DNA of 64,000 nucleotides from Gilliamella sp. Lep-s35 (GTDB lineage Bacteria; Pseudomonadota; Gammaproteobacteria; Enterobacterales; Orbaceae), in contig NZ_WTEX01000008.1 in NCBI RefSeq assembly GCF_009795845.1, forward strand, positions 1 through 64,000, given 5' to 3'. The translations under genes were made by a program, and so were the position numbers. Every line of letters begins with the position of its first letter. Within the stretch, counting starts at the first letter, position 1. A model generated the notes under the pieces. That model made no database searches, had not been told where the DNA came from, and worked only from the letters and a program-made list of their open reading frames with translations. Of the stretch, positions 47,485 through 57,729 are shown in pieces.

Positions 47485-48621
47485 ATGGCGAAGAAAGATT
47501 ATTATGAAACATTAGGCGTCAGTAAAAGTGCCAGTGAAAGTGAGATAAAAAAAGCCTATAAGCGCCTAGCAATGAAATATCACCCTGACAAAAATCAGGA
47601 CAATAAAGCCGAAGCCGAAGCAAAATTTAAAGAAGTCAAAGAAGCTTATGAAATCTTAACTGATCCACAAAAGAAAGCCGCTTATGATCAATATGGTCAT
47701 GCCGCTTTTGAACAAGGTCATGGTGGCGCTGGTGCTGGCGGTTTTGGAGGTTTTGGCGGATTTGGTGGCGGTTCTGCCTTTGATGATATATTCAGTGACT
47801 TCTTTGGCGGTGGTCGTGGTGGTCGACAAACCTCCTCTCGAGGTGCAGATCTACAATACAATATCACACTAACACTTGAAGAAGCGGCAGCAGGTGTTGA
47901 AAAAGAACTCAAGGTCCCAACTTGGGTAACGTGTAATACTTGCCATGGTCAAGGTACACAAAAGGCTTCTGATGTTGTAACTTGTAACACTTGCCATGGC
48001 TCTGGTGCTGTTCAAATGCGACAAGGTTTTTTTGCAGTACAGCAAGAATGCCCAACGTGTCATGGTCGCGGTAAAGTAGTTAAAAATCCATGTAAAAAAT
48101 GTCACGGTGAAGGCCGAATACAAAAAACAAAAACATTATCGGTTACAATTCCTGCCGGTGTTGATACTGGTAACCGTATTCGACTTTCTGGTGAAGGTGA
48201 AGCCGGCTTAAATGGTGCTCCATCTGGTGATTTATATGTACAAGTGCAAGTGAAACCGCATGCTATTTTTGAGCGAGATGGTACAAACTTACATTGCGAA
48301 ATCCCAATTAACATTGTATTGGCATCGCTTGGCGGTGAAGTGGAAGTACCAACCTTAAACGGTAAAGTTAGCTTGACCATTCCAGCAGAAACCCAAACAG
48401 GTAAAATGTTCCGTTTAAGAGGAAAAGGTATTAAATCCGTACGAAATAGTGCCGTTGGGGATCTTTATTGCCATGTTGTGGTTGAAACGCCTGTGAACTT
48501 AACCAGTAAACAAAAAGAGTTACTCAAAGAGCTAGGCGAAAGTTTTAAAGCCGATAAAAATGCTAAACACAGTCCCAAAGAAAAAAGCTTTTTTGACAAA
48601 GTGAAAAAGTTTTTTGGTTAA
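47485..48621 (+). CDS. dnaJ: Co-chaperone DnaJ (Hsp40)
   Basis: The 378 residues have the J domain with HPD in KYHPDKN (about 32-38), a Gly/Phe region (74-105) and four CxxCxGxG-type zinc motifs ([32 protein letters not shown]; about 149-210), then the substrate-binding C-terminal domains. DnaJ delivers substrates to DnaK. It starts 128 bases after dnaK. Confidence 0.97.
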   Translation: MAKKDYYETLGVSKSASESEIKKAYKRLAMKYHPDKNQDNKAEAEAKFKEVKEAYEILTDPQKKAAYDQYGHAAFEQGHGGAGAGGFGGFGGFGGGSAFDDIFSDFFGGGRGGRQTSSRGADLQYNITLTLEEAAAGVEKELKVPTWVTCNTCHGQGTQKASDVVTCNTCHGSGAVQMRQGFFAVQQECPTCHGRGKVVKNPCKKCHGEGRIQKTKTLSVTIPAGVDTGNRIRLSGEGEAGLNGAPSGDLYVQVQVKPHAIFERDGTNLHCEIPINIVLASLGGEVEVPTLNGKVSLTIPAETQTGKMFRLRGKGIKSVRNSAVGDLYCHVVVETPVNLTSKQKELLKELGESFKADKNAKHSPKEKSFFDKVKKFFG

Positions 48622-48820
48622 TTTAATATAGCTATAATGCGGTTGAACAGCAAAATAAATTGTTCAACTGCATACAAGCTAAACATTAAAACTTTCTTGT
48701 TAGTCAAATCCTATAAATAAATTTGTGTATTAGCATTTCAAGGTGACTATTGATTCAGCCATCATCCATTTTTCAGAAATTTTTTGTATTACTAAATCTA
48801 AATAGCGTGTTATTTAGTGA

Positions 48821-49060
48821 TTGGACAAGCACAAAACCATTCCTATTATTGGTGTTGCTAAAAAGCCGTTTTCAGGCAATAGCGAGTATTTGATCGAAGT
48901 TCTTCGTGGTCAAAGTAAGCACCCACTATATGTTACCTCGATAGGCATGCCGCTAATAAATACAGCCAATAGCGTACAATCAATGTCAGGCAAACACCGA
49001 ATATCTGATGTGCTGAGCTATTTAGAACAACAAACAAAATTGTTTAAACACGAAGAATAA
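48821..49060 (+). pseudogene. Endonuclease V-like protein, C-terminal fragment
   Basis: The 79-residue frame starts at TTG right after an in-frame TGA. It begins PIIGVAKKPFSG, resembling the IGVAKK region of endonuclease V, where the Lys takes part in catalysis. A later GKHRISDVLSYLE resembles the GHRxSxDxAL helix. The N-terminal half with the Asp and Glu metal ligands is absent, and nothing matching it is seen in the 200 bases after dnaJ. Probably a decayed gene, but a short separate protein cannot be excluded. Confidence 0.5.
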
Positions 49061-49103
49061 TTTATTGAATTAGATTGAAGTAATGTAAATGAGGCGGCAA
49101 CTA

Positions 49104-49140
49104 CAATCATTCGCCGACCCAATAAGTCGGCGAATGGTTG
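49104..49140. terminator. glnS terminator hairpin
   Basis: CAATCATTCGCCGAC pairs with GTCGGCGAATGGTTG (one G-T pair) around a 7-base loop. It lies just past the glnS stop on the - strand. Confidence 0.8.
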
Positions 49141-49147
49141 AGTTAAA

Positions 49148-50824
49148 TTATGCTTCGCTCCAGCTATCTCTTAAACCAACGGTTCGGTTAAACACTAGCT
49201 TATCGTCGGTTGCATATTTGCTATCTAAACAGAAGTAGCCTTCACGTTCAAATTGATAAGCCATTCCAACCTTGGCATTTTGTAAGCTTGCTTCAACAAA
49301 ACCTTGTTTAATGATTAAAGATGTTGGATTGATGGTTGCTAAGAAGTCCTCAGCAGCGCCTGGATTTGGTGTGTTAAATAGGCGATCATATAAGCGAATT
49401 TCAGCAGATTTTGCAAACTTAGCCGAAACCCAATGAATCACGCCTTTCACTTTACGTCCGTCTTCTGGGTTTTTATTTAATGTAGCCGGATCGTAGCTAC
49501 AATAGATTGTTTGGATGTTACCTTCGGCGTCTTTTTCAACACGATCAGCACGAATTACATAGGCATTACGCAAACGCACTTCTTTACCAAGTACTAGGCG
49601 CTTGTAGTTTTTGTTGGCTTCTTCCCTAAAATCGGCTCGGTCTATATAGATTTCACGGGTGAAGGTCGCTTCACGCGTGCCTAATTCTGGACGATTTGGG
49701 TGATTTGGCATGCTAAGTATTTCATCAATATTGTCTGAAAAGTTTTCAATCACAACCTTAACAGGATCGAGCACCGCCATTGCGCGAGGTGCGTTTTCGT
49801 TCAAGTCTTCACGAATGCAAAACTCAAGCGTGCTCATTTCAACGGTATTTTCTTGCTTGGTAACACCAATTCGGCGACAAAATTCACGGATCGACGCTGG
49901 TGTGTAGCCACGGCGACGCAGCCCAGATATAGTTGGCATGCGTGGATCATCCCAACCATCGACAATTTTTTCTGATACTAATAGATTTAATTTACGTTTA
50001 GAGGTAATGGCATACTCTAAATTTAATCTTGAAAATTCATATTGATGTGGGCGTGCTTCGATAGTGATATTATCTAATACCCAATCATATAAACGACGGT
50101 TGTCTTGGAATTCAAGCGTACAGAGTGAATGTGTGATGTTTTCGATCGCATCAGAAATGCAATGCGTAAAGTCATACATTGGGTAAATGCACCATTTGTT
50201 ACCTGTTTGGTGGTGCTCAGCAAACTTAATACGGTATATCACAGGATCACGCATAACGATAAATGGTGATGCCATGTCAATTTTAGCTCTTAGGCAGGCT
50301 TTTCCTTCAGCAAATTTACCCGCTTTCATTTGCTCAAACAGTGCTAAGTTTTCGTCAATAGGACGATCACGATAAGGGCTGTTTTTACCTGGTTGAGTTA
50401 ATGTGCCCCGATATTCGCGAATTTCATCAGCAGATAGCTCGTCAACATAGGCAAGTCCTTTTTTGATAAGCTCAATGGCATATTCATATAATCGGTCAAA
50501 ATAATCAGACGAATAGCAAATGTCACCATCCCATTCAAATCCTAACCAACGAACATCTTGTTTGATCGATTCAACATATTCAACATCTTCTTTAGCTGGA
50601 TTGGTATCATCAAAACGTAAATTACATTTACCCTGATAGTCTTGTGCAATGCCAAAGTTTAAACAGATTGATTTAGCATGACCAATATGTAAATAGCCGT
50701 TTGGTTCTGGCGGAAAACGAGTATGCGTTGTTTTATATTTGCCAGCAGCAAGATCCGCATCAATAATTTGACGGATAAAGTTAGTTGGACGAGTTTCAGT
50801 CTCTGTCGGTAATGAACCGCTCAT
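49148..50824 (-). CDS. glnS: Glutaminyl-tRNA synthetase
   Basis: This 558-residue class I synthetase (E. coli 554) shows [23 protein letters not shown] with the HIGH motif near 36-58, the KMSKS-like [11 protein letters not shown] near 275, and the C-terminal anticodon-binding beta barrels. It charges tRNA-Gln directly, as usual for gammaproteobacteria. Single gene with its own terminator. Confidence 0.97.
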   Translation of the reverse strand: MSGSLPTETETRPTNFIRQIIDADLAAGKYKTTHTRFPPEPNGYLHIGHAKSICLNFGIAQDYQGKCNLRFDDTNPAKEDVEYVESIKQDVRWLGFEWDGDICYSSDYFDRLYEYAIELIKKGLAYVDELSADEIREYRGTLTQPGKNSPYRDRPIDENLALFEQMKAGKFAEGKACLRAKIDMASPFIVMRDPVIYRIKFAEHHQTGNKWCIYPMYDFTHCISDAIENITHSLCTLEFQDNRRLYDWVLDNITIEARPHQYEFSRLNLEYAITSKRKLNLLVSEKIVDGWDDPRMPTISGLRRRGYTPASIREFCRRIGVTKQENTVEMSTLEFCIREDLNENAPRAMAVLDPVKVVIENFSDNIDEILSMPNHPNRPELGTREATFTREIYIDRADFREEANKNYKRLVLGKEVRLRNAYVIRADRVEKDAEGNIQTIYCSYDPATLNKNPEDGRKVKGVIHWVSAKFAKSAEIRLYDRLFNTPNPGAAEDFLATINPTSLIIKQGFVEASLQNAKVGMAYQFEREGYFCLDSKYATDDKLVFNRTVGLRDSWSEA

Positions 50825-51101
50825 AAAAAAACCTCTGATGATATATTTATTAATAACAAATTAAGAATATTTTCTTGCCGTTACTTTTTGTGTTGGTGGA
50901 TGAATATAACAAATTTTTGTTATTTCTGAAACGGAAAACAGGTATTTGTATCGACAAAATTAACTTTTGGTTAAACAATGTTGTTTTTTAACAAAATAAC
51001 CAAGACCTAATCTAGGTAACTAAAAAACAAAAATAAAAACCAAATAAAATCAATCCCTTTCCTGACAACTTTTTGTCCACGTTTACAAATAAATACAGCG
51101 G

Positions 51102-52445
51102 TTATTCATCCCCTGATTTTAATGAAACCACAAATCTTGCTCCCCCTAATGGACTTGTAACAACAAACGCTTTGCCGTTATGAAATTCTGCCATTAATTT
51201 TACATAAGCTAAACCAAGCCCGTATCCGCCTGTTGAGCGGGTGCGACTGGTATCAAGTCTAGCAAAAGGCATGAAGATCTTTTCTCGTGCATCGAAGGGG
51301 ATGCCTGCACCATCATCATCAATTTCAATAATAACACGATTTTCTTGTTTTCTGATGTTTAATACGGCTTTATGGGTGGCATATTTAAAGGCATTAAGCA
51401 GCAGATTTTTGACGATTGTTTCAGCTAAATTGGTGTCAATAGTTGCTTGAGCATTTTGGCTATTGCAAGTAAGTTCAAAGTCTTTGGGTTTAAATAATAT
51501 TAACGATTGACAGATTCTTTCTCCCCACTGTTTTAGCGATATACGCGTTAAGTTGAGTTCAATATTACTTTGTTGCATTTTAAAGTAATTTAAACTGGCG
51601 TTGATTAATGTTTCAAGCTCGTTAATATCATCACCCATGCCTTTTTGTAACAATAAGCGTTCTTGTTCGTCGTTAGATTCTTCAAGCATGCTAAGTTCAA
51701 ATCGCATTCTAGCCAGTGGCGTACGCAGTTCGTGTGCCATTGCGTGGGATATGGTTTGATTGGTGCTGACTAAGTGTTCAATGTGCATGCCCATGTTGTT
51801 TAGTACGTTGGCAAGCGGCTTAAACAACCAACCTTTAACATTTTCAGTCCGTGCTTTTAAATTACCTTGCCCTAGCTGTTCAGCTGTTTGTCTGATATTG
51901 ACTAAATCTTTCCAGACAGCGCTAAAAGCCATATAAATTAAAATAAAAAAGATAATCGCGCTAAACAAAGCCCAGATAATTAAAAACACAGATAATGACA
52001 TTGTATTGGATTTTAAAATATCTCGCATTACCATTGGACCTAGTTGCAACAAATGGCCGTCTTTTAGAGCAATATAGATGACTTCTTCATCACTATCATA
52101 TGAAAATCCTAATTTTTCTAACTCTTTGTTCACAGTGTTGGGGAGTTTTTTGTTAGTCGGTAGAATGGTGATAGGATAGCCAAAATAGGGCTGTAATTCG
52201 TCAACAACACTTTGTAGAGGGCGATCTTTGTTTTCATCAATGCGCATACGAATCAAGTTGACCGTGCCACGTTGTGATTCTCGAAAGACAATATGATCAT
52301 CGGGCATATCAGTTAATGATGAAGGTAACGAATCAAATACCAGTAATGCACCATAGGCAATAATGCATTGCAATGATAGTAAAATAACGAGGTAAAAGAC
52401 AATTCGGCGATTAAAAAATAGCGGCTTAGCAAGTAATTGTCTCAA
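51102..52445 (-). CDS. rstB: Sensor histidine kinase, RstB-like
   Basis: The 447-residue membrane kinase has two membrane helices (about 15-37 and 148-172) around a periplasmic domain, then HAMP, the dimerisation helix with phospho-His in AMAHELRTPLARMR (near 242), and the ATPase region with LLLNAFKYATH, DDGAGIPFDAREKIFMPFARLD and GYGLGLAYVKL. The partner is rstA, overlapping by 4 bases. Close to E. coli RstB (433), which PhoP controls; the signal is not established. Confidence 0.88.
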   Translation of the reverse strand: MRQLLAKPLFFNRRIVFYLVILLSLQCIIAYGALLVFDSLPSSLTDMPDDHIVFRESQRGTVNLIRMRIDENKDRPLQSVVDELQPYFGYPITILPTNKKLPNTVNKELEKLGFSYDSDEEVIYIALKDGHLLQLGPMVMRDILKSNTMSLSVFLIIWALFSAIIFFILIYMAFSAVWKDLVNIRQTAEQLGQGNLKARTENVKGWLFKPLANVLNNMGMHIEHLVSTNQTISHAMAHELRTPLARMRFELSMLEESNDEQERLLLQKGMGDDINELETLINASLNYFKMQQSNIELNLTRISLKQWGERICQSLILFKPKDFELTCNSQNAQATIDTNLAETIVKNLLLNAFKYATHKAVLNIRKQENRVIIEIDDDGAGIPFDAREKIFMPFARLDTSRTRSTGGYGLGLAYVKLMAEFHNGKAFVVTSPLGGARFVVSLKSGDE

Positions 52446-53170
52446 TGGTTTTCCCCTTCTCGCATAAATAAATAGCCCTTGCCTCGAACGGTTTTGATTC
52501 GTGACGGATTATCGGGATCATCAAGTAATTTTCGGCGAAGTCTTGAGACTCGAGCATCAATGGAACGATCACTGCCATCAAAATCAATACCGCGAACTTG
52601 TGAAAATATATCATCTCGAGACAAAATACTTCCTGCATTACTGGCTAATAGCCAAAGCAGATCAAACTCGGCGGTGGTTAAATCAATCTCGTGTTCTTGC
52701 AATAGGACTTTGCGATTTTCGCCATCGATAGCTAATTGTTCGAAAATTAATGTTTTATTATTCTGAGGTATAACAAGTTCTTTTGTGTTTTCTTTGTCGG
52801 TTTCTATCTGTTTTCGACGTAATAGTGCTCGAATTCGGGCAAGCAGTAGTCTTGGTTCAACAGGCTTTGCCAAGTAGTCATCAGCGCCTAATTCAAGTCC
52901 TACGATTTCATCAATATTATCTTCGCTAGCCGTCATAATTAGGATATAGTTAGTAAACCATGAGCGAATATCTCGGCAGATGTCAAAACCCGATTTTTCA
53001 GGTAGCATGACATCTAATATGACTAAATCAGGATTTAGTTGTTGGATCTTTTCTTCAGCGCCAGCACCGCTATTATGCCACTCCACAAAATAGCCTTGTC
53101 GAATAAGATAAACTTGAATTAAGTTGGCTAACCGTTGATCATCCTCGATGATTAATATACGTTCACTCAT
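52442..53170 (-). CDS. rstA: Response regulator, RstA-like (OmpR family)
   Basis: The 242 residues have a receiver domain with the phospho-acceptor Asp in LVILDVMLPEKSG (near 52), the acidic pair EDD (9-11) and Lys in LAKPVEP, then a winged-helix DNA-binding domain (from about 150) with DRSIDARVSRLRRKL and the end IKTVRGKGYLF. Cotranscribed with rstB. Divergent from the phosphatase gene at 53330. Confidence 0.9.
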   Translation of the reverse strand: MSERILIIEDDQRLANLIQVYLIRQGYFVEWHNSGAGAEEKIQQLNPDLVILDVMLPEKSGFDICRDIRSWFTNYILIMTASEDNIDEIVGLELGADDYLAKPVEPRLLLARIRALLRRKQIETDKENTKELVIPQNNKTLIFEQLAIDGENRKVLLQEHEIDLTTAEFDLLWLLASNAGSILSRDDIFSQVRGIDFDGSDRSIDARVSRLRRKLLDDPDNPSRIKTVRGKGYLFMREGENH

Positions 53171-53329
53171 TATCTGCTTTTAGTTACCACTACTTGTACT
53201 GAAGATACTTCATTATACAGACAATTTATTCTCCGTTACAAAATATATACAAAGAGCCTACAAAGTTTATTGCCACTCTATGAGAGAATTTGTGCCAATA
53301 TCTATAATTAGACTATTTTTATATTAAAA

Positions 53330-54061
53330 ATGAACACTTTTTCGTCGATGACAAATACGGTCTTTCACCCATCTTATACACAGCATCACTCACCAATTGT
53401 TTTGTGTGATTTCGATGGCACAATTAGCGTAAAAGATGTGACTGACACGTTACTTAGCCACTTTGGTCAAGATGGTTGTGATGAGCTTGAAGAATTATGG
53501 GTTAATGGCAAAATTGGCTCTCAAGAGTGTATGAGCAAACAAATTGCTTTAATGGACGCCTGCTTAGAGGAGCTTAATTGCGTTTTATCACAAATTGAGA
53601 TTGATCCTGCTTTTAAAGCTTTTATTAATTACGCCGAACAAAATAGTATTCCCGTTCATGTGGTGAGTGATGGATTGGATTATGCCATTGAGTTTATTTT
53701 AAAGCGTCATGGTATTAAAAATTTACCTATTTTTGCCAATAAACTGATGCATAATAATGCGCGTAGTTGGCGTCTTGAATTCCCTTACACAAATAAAAGC
53801 TGTATTAAGCAAAGTGGTAACTGCAAATGTAACCATGTTAAAAAACAACAGCATTTTACGCAGATTCTTTATGTTGGCGATGGTACTTCAGACTATTGCG
53901 TATCACATAATGTTGATTTTGTTTTTGCCAAAGATAAGCTCGTTAATTATTGTGAAAAAAATAAAATAGTACACCGTAAAATCACTAGCTTTGCAGATGT
54001 AACTAACGCATTAAAACAGGCACAACAAAGGGTTATTCCTGTCATGATGGTAAAAGAATAA
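53330..54061 (+). CDS. HAD-IB phosphatase, MtnX-like
   Basis: The 243 residues include the HAD nucleophile motif DFDGT (27-31), motif II SDG at 113-115 and motif IV GDGTSD (183-188). A Cys cluster, CKCNH, follows a short insertion (near 158-169) and might bind a metal. Homologues act on phosphorylated small molecules (2-hydroxy-3-keto-5-methylthiopentenyl phosphate, phosphoserine), but no other methionine-salvage gene is near. First of four + strand genes, opposite a convergent set, suggesting a dephosphorylation step in that pathway. Confidence 0.8.
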   Translation: MNTFSSMTNTVFHPSYTQHHSPIVLCDFDGTISVKDVTDTLLSHFGQDGCDELEELWVNGKIGSQECMSKQIALMDACLEELNCVLSQIEIDPAFKAFINYAEQNSIPVHVVSDGLDYAIEFILKRHGIKNLPIFANKLMHNNARSWRLEFPYTNKSCIKQSGNCKCNHVKKQQHFTQILYVGDGTSDYCVSHNVDFVFAKDKLVNYCEKNKIVHRKITSFADVTNALKQAQQRVIPVMMVKE

Positions 54062-54070
54062 GGAATTTTA

Positions 54071-54904
54071 ATGAGTAAAATTGAAGATTTATCTTACTTT
54101 CTACCTGGTAATAAAAACGGCGTGTTATTGATTCATGGTTTAACTGGCACTCCGAATGAAATGCGAATTTTAGCTAATGGTTTAAATAAAGCAGGGTTTA
54201 CCGTTTATGCCATTCAATTAGCTGGGCATTGTGGTACTGAAGAAGATCTGTGTAAAACAACATGGCAAGATTGGTATAAAAGCGTGCAAGATGGGGCTGA
54301 TTATTTAGCACAGCATGTAGAGAATATGTTTGTAGCAGGTTTATCAATGGGGGCATTATTGGCACTAAAATTGGCCGCAGACAGACCTGAACAAATTAAA
54401 GGTGTTGGCGTGTTAGCACCGACATTTTGTTATGATGGTTGGAGTATGCCGTTTTGGGCAAAAAAACTGTTTTTCTTACTGGTTTATTTTAAGAAATTGG
54501 GTATTTTCCAAAAGAAAGTGTTTATTGAAAAACCACCTTACGGGCTTAAAGACGAGCGTATTCGAGCTGTGGTTTCTGAAAGTATGTTAAGTGGCGATGC
54601 GGCATCAGCAGGGCTTGCTGGTAACCCGTTTCCTGCACTTGCCGAAATGCAATTACTGGCAAAAGCCATGCGTCAGCAATTACCTAAAGTGACATCACCC
54701 TGTTTAATTATGCATTCAGGTAATGATGATATTGCTAATATAGAAACCAATGCCAAATTAGTTGAAAAATCGGTATCAGGTCCAACAAAATTAGTGGTAT
54801 TAAATGATAGTTATCATTTAATTACAATTGATAGCCAACGCCGTGAAGTAATCAAAGAGTGCGCGTCGTTTTTTGATAATATTGCTGAAGGAATCAAAGC
54901 ATAA
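54071..54904 (+). CDS. Alpha/beta hydrolase (carboxylesterase/thioesterase-like)
   Basis: The 277 residues have an oxyanion start VLLIHGLTGTPNEM and the nucleophile elbow GLSMG (Ser near 94-95), with Asp in HSGNDDIANIET and His in DSYHLITID. This matches Est30/YvaK-type carboxylesterases. It lies 9 bases after the phosphatase and overlaps the next gene by one base (TAATG). It may release or hydrolyse an ester in the cluster's product. Confidence 0.82.
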   Translation: MSKIEDLSYFLPGNKNGVLLIHGLTGTPNEMRILANGLNKAGFTVYAIQLAGHCGTEEDLCKTTWQDWYKSVQDGADYLAQHVENMFVAGLSMGALLALKLAADRPEQIKGVGVLAPTFCYDGWSMPFWAKKLFFLLVYFKKLGIFQKKVFIEKPPYGLKDERIRAVVSESMLSGDAASAGLAGNPFPALAEMQLLAKAMRQQLPKVTSPCLIMHSGNDDIANIETNAKLVEKSVSGPTKLVVLNDSYHLITIDSQRREVIKECASFFDNIAEGIKA

Positions 54905-55260
54905 TGTCGCCATTAGTTATCATTCTTTGGGTTAGTAATATCTGTTTTGATACATTAGGGCAAGTTGCTTTTAAATTCGCCGCCACTGCTCCCAATAACC
55001 GCGATGGTTGGTACTATTGGTTAGATCTAGCTAAAAATAAGTGGATTTGGGTTGGCATTATCGCTTATGTAGCTGAATTTTTATTATGGTTGGCTTTTTT
55101 AACATTAGTACCGCTTTCGCAAGGCGTATTACTTGCTTCATTTAATATCATTACTATCATGCTAGTAGGTCGAGTTATTTTTAAGGAATTGCTAACCATT
55201 TATCGCTTAATTGGCATGCTATTAATCACAGCAGGCGTTATTTTTGTAGGAATGTCTTAA
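54904..55260 (+). CDS. Small EamA/SMR-type membrane transporter, subunit 1
   Basis: The 118 residues with four predicted helices match one half of an EamA/DMT carrier or an SMR subunit such as MdtI/ArnE. The segment LLWLAFLTLVPLSQGVLLASFNIITIML is typical. It is followed by a second, related gene only 1 base later, so the two probably form a heterodimer, as do MdtI-MdtJ (spermidine export) and ArnE-ArnF. Confidence 0.8.
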   Translation: MSPLVIILWVSNICFDTLGQVAFKFAATAPNNRDGWYYWLDLAKNKWIWVGIIAYVAEFLLWLAFLTLVPLSQGVLLASFNIITIMLVGRVIFKELLTIYRLIGMLLITAGVIFVGMS

Positions 55261-55261
55261 T

Positions 55262-55663
55262 ATGGCCAGATTTTATATCATTGGATTTACCGTATTGTTG
55301 TTTTTTGACACTATTGCACAGTGTAGTTTTAAATTAACTGCAATACATGCAGAACCATTAGCTATGAGCGTTGATTGGTTAGTTCGTGTATTTACTAATC
55401 CATGGATTTATATCTCAATAGCTGGGTATATTTTAACTTTTTTTACTTGGATGACGTTACTAAAAAAAGCCCCTGTAGGCCCTGCTTTTGCAGCATCTCA
55501 CTTTGAGGTTGTAACAGTTATGGTTGTTTCAATCTGGCTATTTCACGAACCAATTACATTATTCAAGTTAATTGGCACAATACTAATTGTTTCTGGCATT
55601 CTTTTTTTAGCGTTAGCAGAAAGTAAATTATCTAAACAAGAGTCAAACAATCTTCAACGTTAA
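55262..55663 (+). CDS. Small EamA/SMR-type membrane transporter, subunit 2
   Basis: The 133 residues form four helices related to subunit 1, with LTFFTWMTLLKKAPVGPAFAASH and the end helix LIGTILIVSGILFLALA, then a short charged tail. It closes the four-gene + strand set. Unlike classical SMR drug pumps, I see no clear Glu14 equivalent, so substrate choice is open; an amine made by the neighbouring genes is one idea. Confidence 0.8.
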   Translation: MARFYIIGFTVLLFFDTIAQCSFKLTAIHAEPLAMSVDWLVRVFTNPWIYISIAGYILTFFTWMTLLKKAPVGPAFAASHFEVVTVMVVSIWLFHEPITLFKLIGTILIVSGILFLALAESKLSKQESNNLQR

Positions 55664-55697
55664 GTTCTGATATAGCAAGGAAAGTAAGTGATTTCTA

Positions 55698-55734
55698 TAC
55701 TTAAACACGTACTTTCCTGAAACTTTTTTACAAA
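55698..55734 (+). repeat. Dispersed intergenic repeat, copy C
   Basis: TACTTAAACACGTACTTTCC is followed by TGAAACTTTTTTACAAA. It matches 33581-33617 at 35 of 37 positions. It lies between the convergent transporter and arginase-fold genes. Confidence 0.8.
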
Positions 55735-55737
55735 AAT

Positions 55738-56610
55738 TTATACTGCTAATGCCTTTAATAACGTCAAATTAAGCTGATGTTGCTCTTGTTGCCAATTAAC
55801 AAGGTTATTTGGTGATATGGTAGGTTGTTTATCAAGCGAACTAAGCAAACGCTTAAACCAATTTGCTGGCTGCCATATTGATAGTTCCCCCGTAATATCG
55901 CTACCGACAATTCTAGATTTAATTGAAGAAATAGTATCAAGTAGGTGGTAAGTTTGTAATCTACCTTGATCCCAGTTGGTGTGAATAACCTCTTCACTCA
56001 ATACATCTTTATCAATCGAGACATAAACAGGCTGTGCGCTATGATATTGTTCCGATAGAAAGTTAGCAATAAGATCATCTGGTGTCGCAAAATGCCGAAA
56101 AGCATGGCCTAAACCTATTTTTTTGGCCCATGTGACATTGACATCTAAGCTCCAATAGGTCAACTTTTTATGAAACAGTGGCGCCCATCGATTTTCCCAA
56201 AAATGAGCAAGCCCAATATCATGAGAGGTAATACCAAGCACATGCACATGGCTCACAAAAGGCAAACTTGCCACATAACTTACCCATGATCCACAATGGA
56301 TACCGAACAAATAACGCATATTGTCAGGATGATTATCAAAAATCACAACTTGAATCGGGTTATCAGCAGAATATTGCTTTGCTAAACGTTCAATAAGCAA
56401 TAATGAAATATGATGAAAATCACCACTACCCATTAGTACTGTACCATAATTTTCTGGTAAAAATTGCTGTAACACATTGTTAAATTGGTTAAACGTCTTT
56501 TTAGTACAGCCAAAACGAATTGTATCTTGCCACTGGGTAACATCAATTGTGTTAGCATAATCAATTTTACCAACACTTTGATCAAAGTTGAGAATAATAG
56601 GGCATGTCAT
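55738..56610 (-). CDS. Arginase/agmatinase-fold protein (ureohydrolase family)
   Basis: The 290 residues carry the metal ligands of the family in their usual order: GSGDFHH (61-67) at the place of GGDHS, DNHPDN with D92, H94 and D96 (DxHxD), and SIDKDVL with D200 and D202 (SxDxD). An active binuclear Mn site is therefore likely. Substrates of relatives are arginine, agmatine, formiminoglutamate or other guanidino/amide compounds. Its start overlaps the GNAT gene's end by 4 bases, so it belongs to an operon with that gene and the aminotransferase. Confidence 0.82.
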   Translation of the reverse strand: MTCPIILNFDQSVGKIDYANTIDVTQWQDTIRFGCTKKTFNQFNNVLQQFLPENYGTVLMGSGDFHHISLLLIERLAKQYSADNPIQVVIFDNHPDNMRYLFGIHCGSWVSYVASLPFVSHVHVLGITSHDIGLAHFWENRWAPLFHKKLTYWSLDVNVTWAKKIGLGHAFRHFATPDDLIANFLSEQYHSAQPVYVSIDKDVLSEEVIHTNWDQGRLQTYHLLDTISSIKSRIVGSDITGELSIWQPANWFKRLLSSLDKQPTISPNNLVNWQQEQHQLNLTLLKALAV

Positions 56611-57656
56611 GCTACTTTCTCCTTGTCACTTTCAAAATGACTAATCAATCTTCTTAATACAGCTCTTAATAATGGATTGCGAATATAAACTAAATGTTTT
56701 GTAAAGGTAAATTTTGCACCTAACGAAGCTTTTACTTCGGGATCAGTCCAACCTGCAATATAGTGACTAAAACCTTGCTGTAAAGCATATTCAAGATTAA
56801 CAAACCAACTTACAAAATAGAGATTAAGCGCTCTTGCCTGTGGATAAACCATACCAATATATTTATCAACTAACATATTATTAACCACAAAACAAATATT
56901 ATACCCAACCAATTTATCATCATGATAATAAGTTACAATATGCGCATTTTGGGGTTTGTTTTGTAATAGCTGAGTAAAAAAAGATTTAGTCAATAAATCA
57001 AAATGTATTTCGCTTTGCTCATAAACATTAAGATAAAGTTGATAATACTCATCTAAAACTGCTTGGTCATAGAAACACTCATCACCACTATGCAAAATAT
57101 GAATGGCTAGTTTATTGCGTGATTTTAGTTTTCGTCTAAAATTTTTACGTCGACTATACGAAAAACGGGAAAAGACTTCATTTATATCACTAAAATCAAT
57201 CGGTACCCAAGCCAGTGCTTGCCCTTCAACTTCAATAAAACCTTGTGCTTTTAGTGATGAAATAAAGCGCAATGAATAGTCGTTGTCTTTTTCACTCAAT
57301 AAAGGCGATGAAACAGGAATATCTTTAACAATCAAAAAAGGATATCGTTTAGCGTAAGCCGTTTTTATGTTTTCAGCCAATTGATTTTCATCAACTTTAT
57401 CGTTTAATAACGCATATTCAGAAACTGTTGCTCCAACAAAGCAGGTATTGGGTTTTAAGTAGCGTTGCCATTTATGATAAAAAGGAAGCTTTTGAATTTT
57501 ATGTCTGAAATCATCATCGGCAGTAGTCAAAAGATCAAACTTTGCTGAAAAAACAGGCACACCATCTTCACTAAGCCATGCTGAAAAGTCTTGTGGCGGA
57601 TGATCTAGAAAATTGTCTATTAATTCATTGGGTTCTAACTGGTTGATGTATTTCAT
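56607..57656 (-). CDS. GNAT/FemAB-like acyltransferase (BioF2-like domain)
   Basis: The 349 residues from ATG 57654-57656 (MKYINQLEPNELI). A GTG 30 bases upstream is in the neighbouring hairpin and less likely. The second half (about 155-340) shows the Acetyltransf_6-type core with SYSRRKNFRRKL, HDDKLVGYNICFVVNN and YAGWTDPEVKASLGAKF-like pattern near the end. Such enzymes transfer acyl or aminoacyl groups; the acceptor is unknown. Between the aminotransferase (73 bases) and the arginase-fold gene (overlap). Confidence 0.75.
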   Translation of the reverse strand: MKYINQLEPNELIDNFLDHPPQDFSAWLSEDGVPVFSAKFDLLTTADDDFRHKIQKLPFYHKWQRYLKPNTCFVGATVSEYALLNDKVDENQLAENIKTAYAKRYPFLIVKDIPVSSPLLSEKDNDYSLRFISSLKAQGFIEVEGQALAWVPIDFSDINEVFSRFSYSRRKNFRRKLKSRNKLAIHILHSGDECFYDQAVLDEYYQLYLNVYEQSEIHFDLLTKSFFTQLLQNKPQNAHIVTYYHDDKLVGYNICFVVNNMLVDKYIGMVYPQARALNLYFVSWFVNLEYALQQGFSHYIAGWTDPEVKASLGAKFTFTKHLVYIRNPLLRAVLRRLISHFESDKEKVA

Positions 57657-57689
57657 AACGTTCAAATAAATGATTGGCTGTAGCACGCA

Positions 57690-57713
57690 AGCCCGCCAAT
57701 AAATATTGGCGGG
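57690..57713. repeat. Hairpin CCCGCCAATA / TATTGGCGGG
   Basis: A near-perfect 10-bp stem with a 2-base loop lies between the aminotransferase and GNAT genes. No T-run follows on the - strand, so it more likely protects or cuts the mRNA than ends it. Confidence 0.55.
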
Positions 57714-57729
57714 AATTTAAGATGAATGA

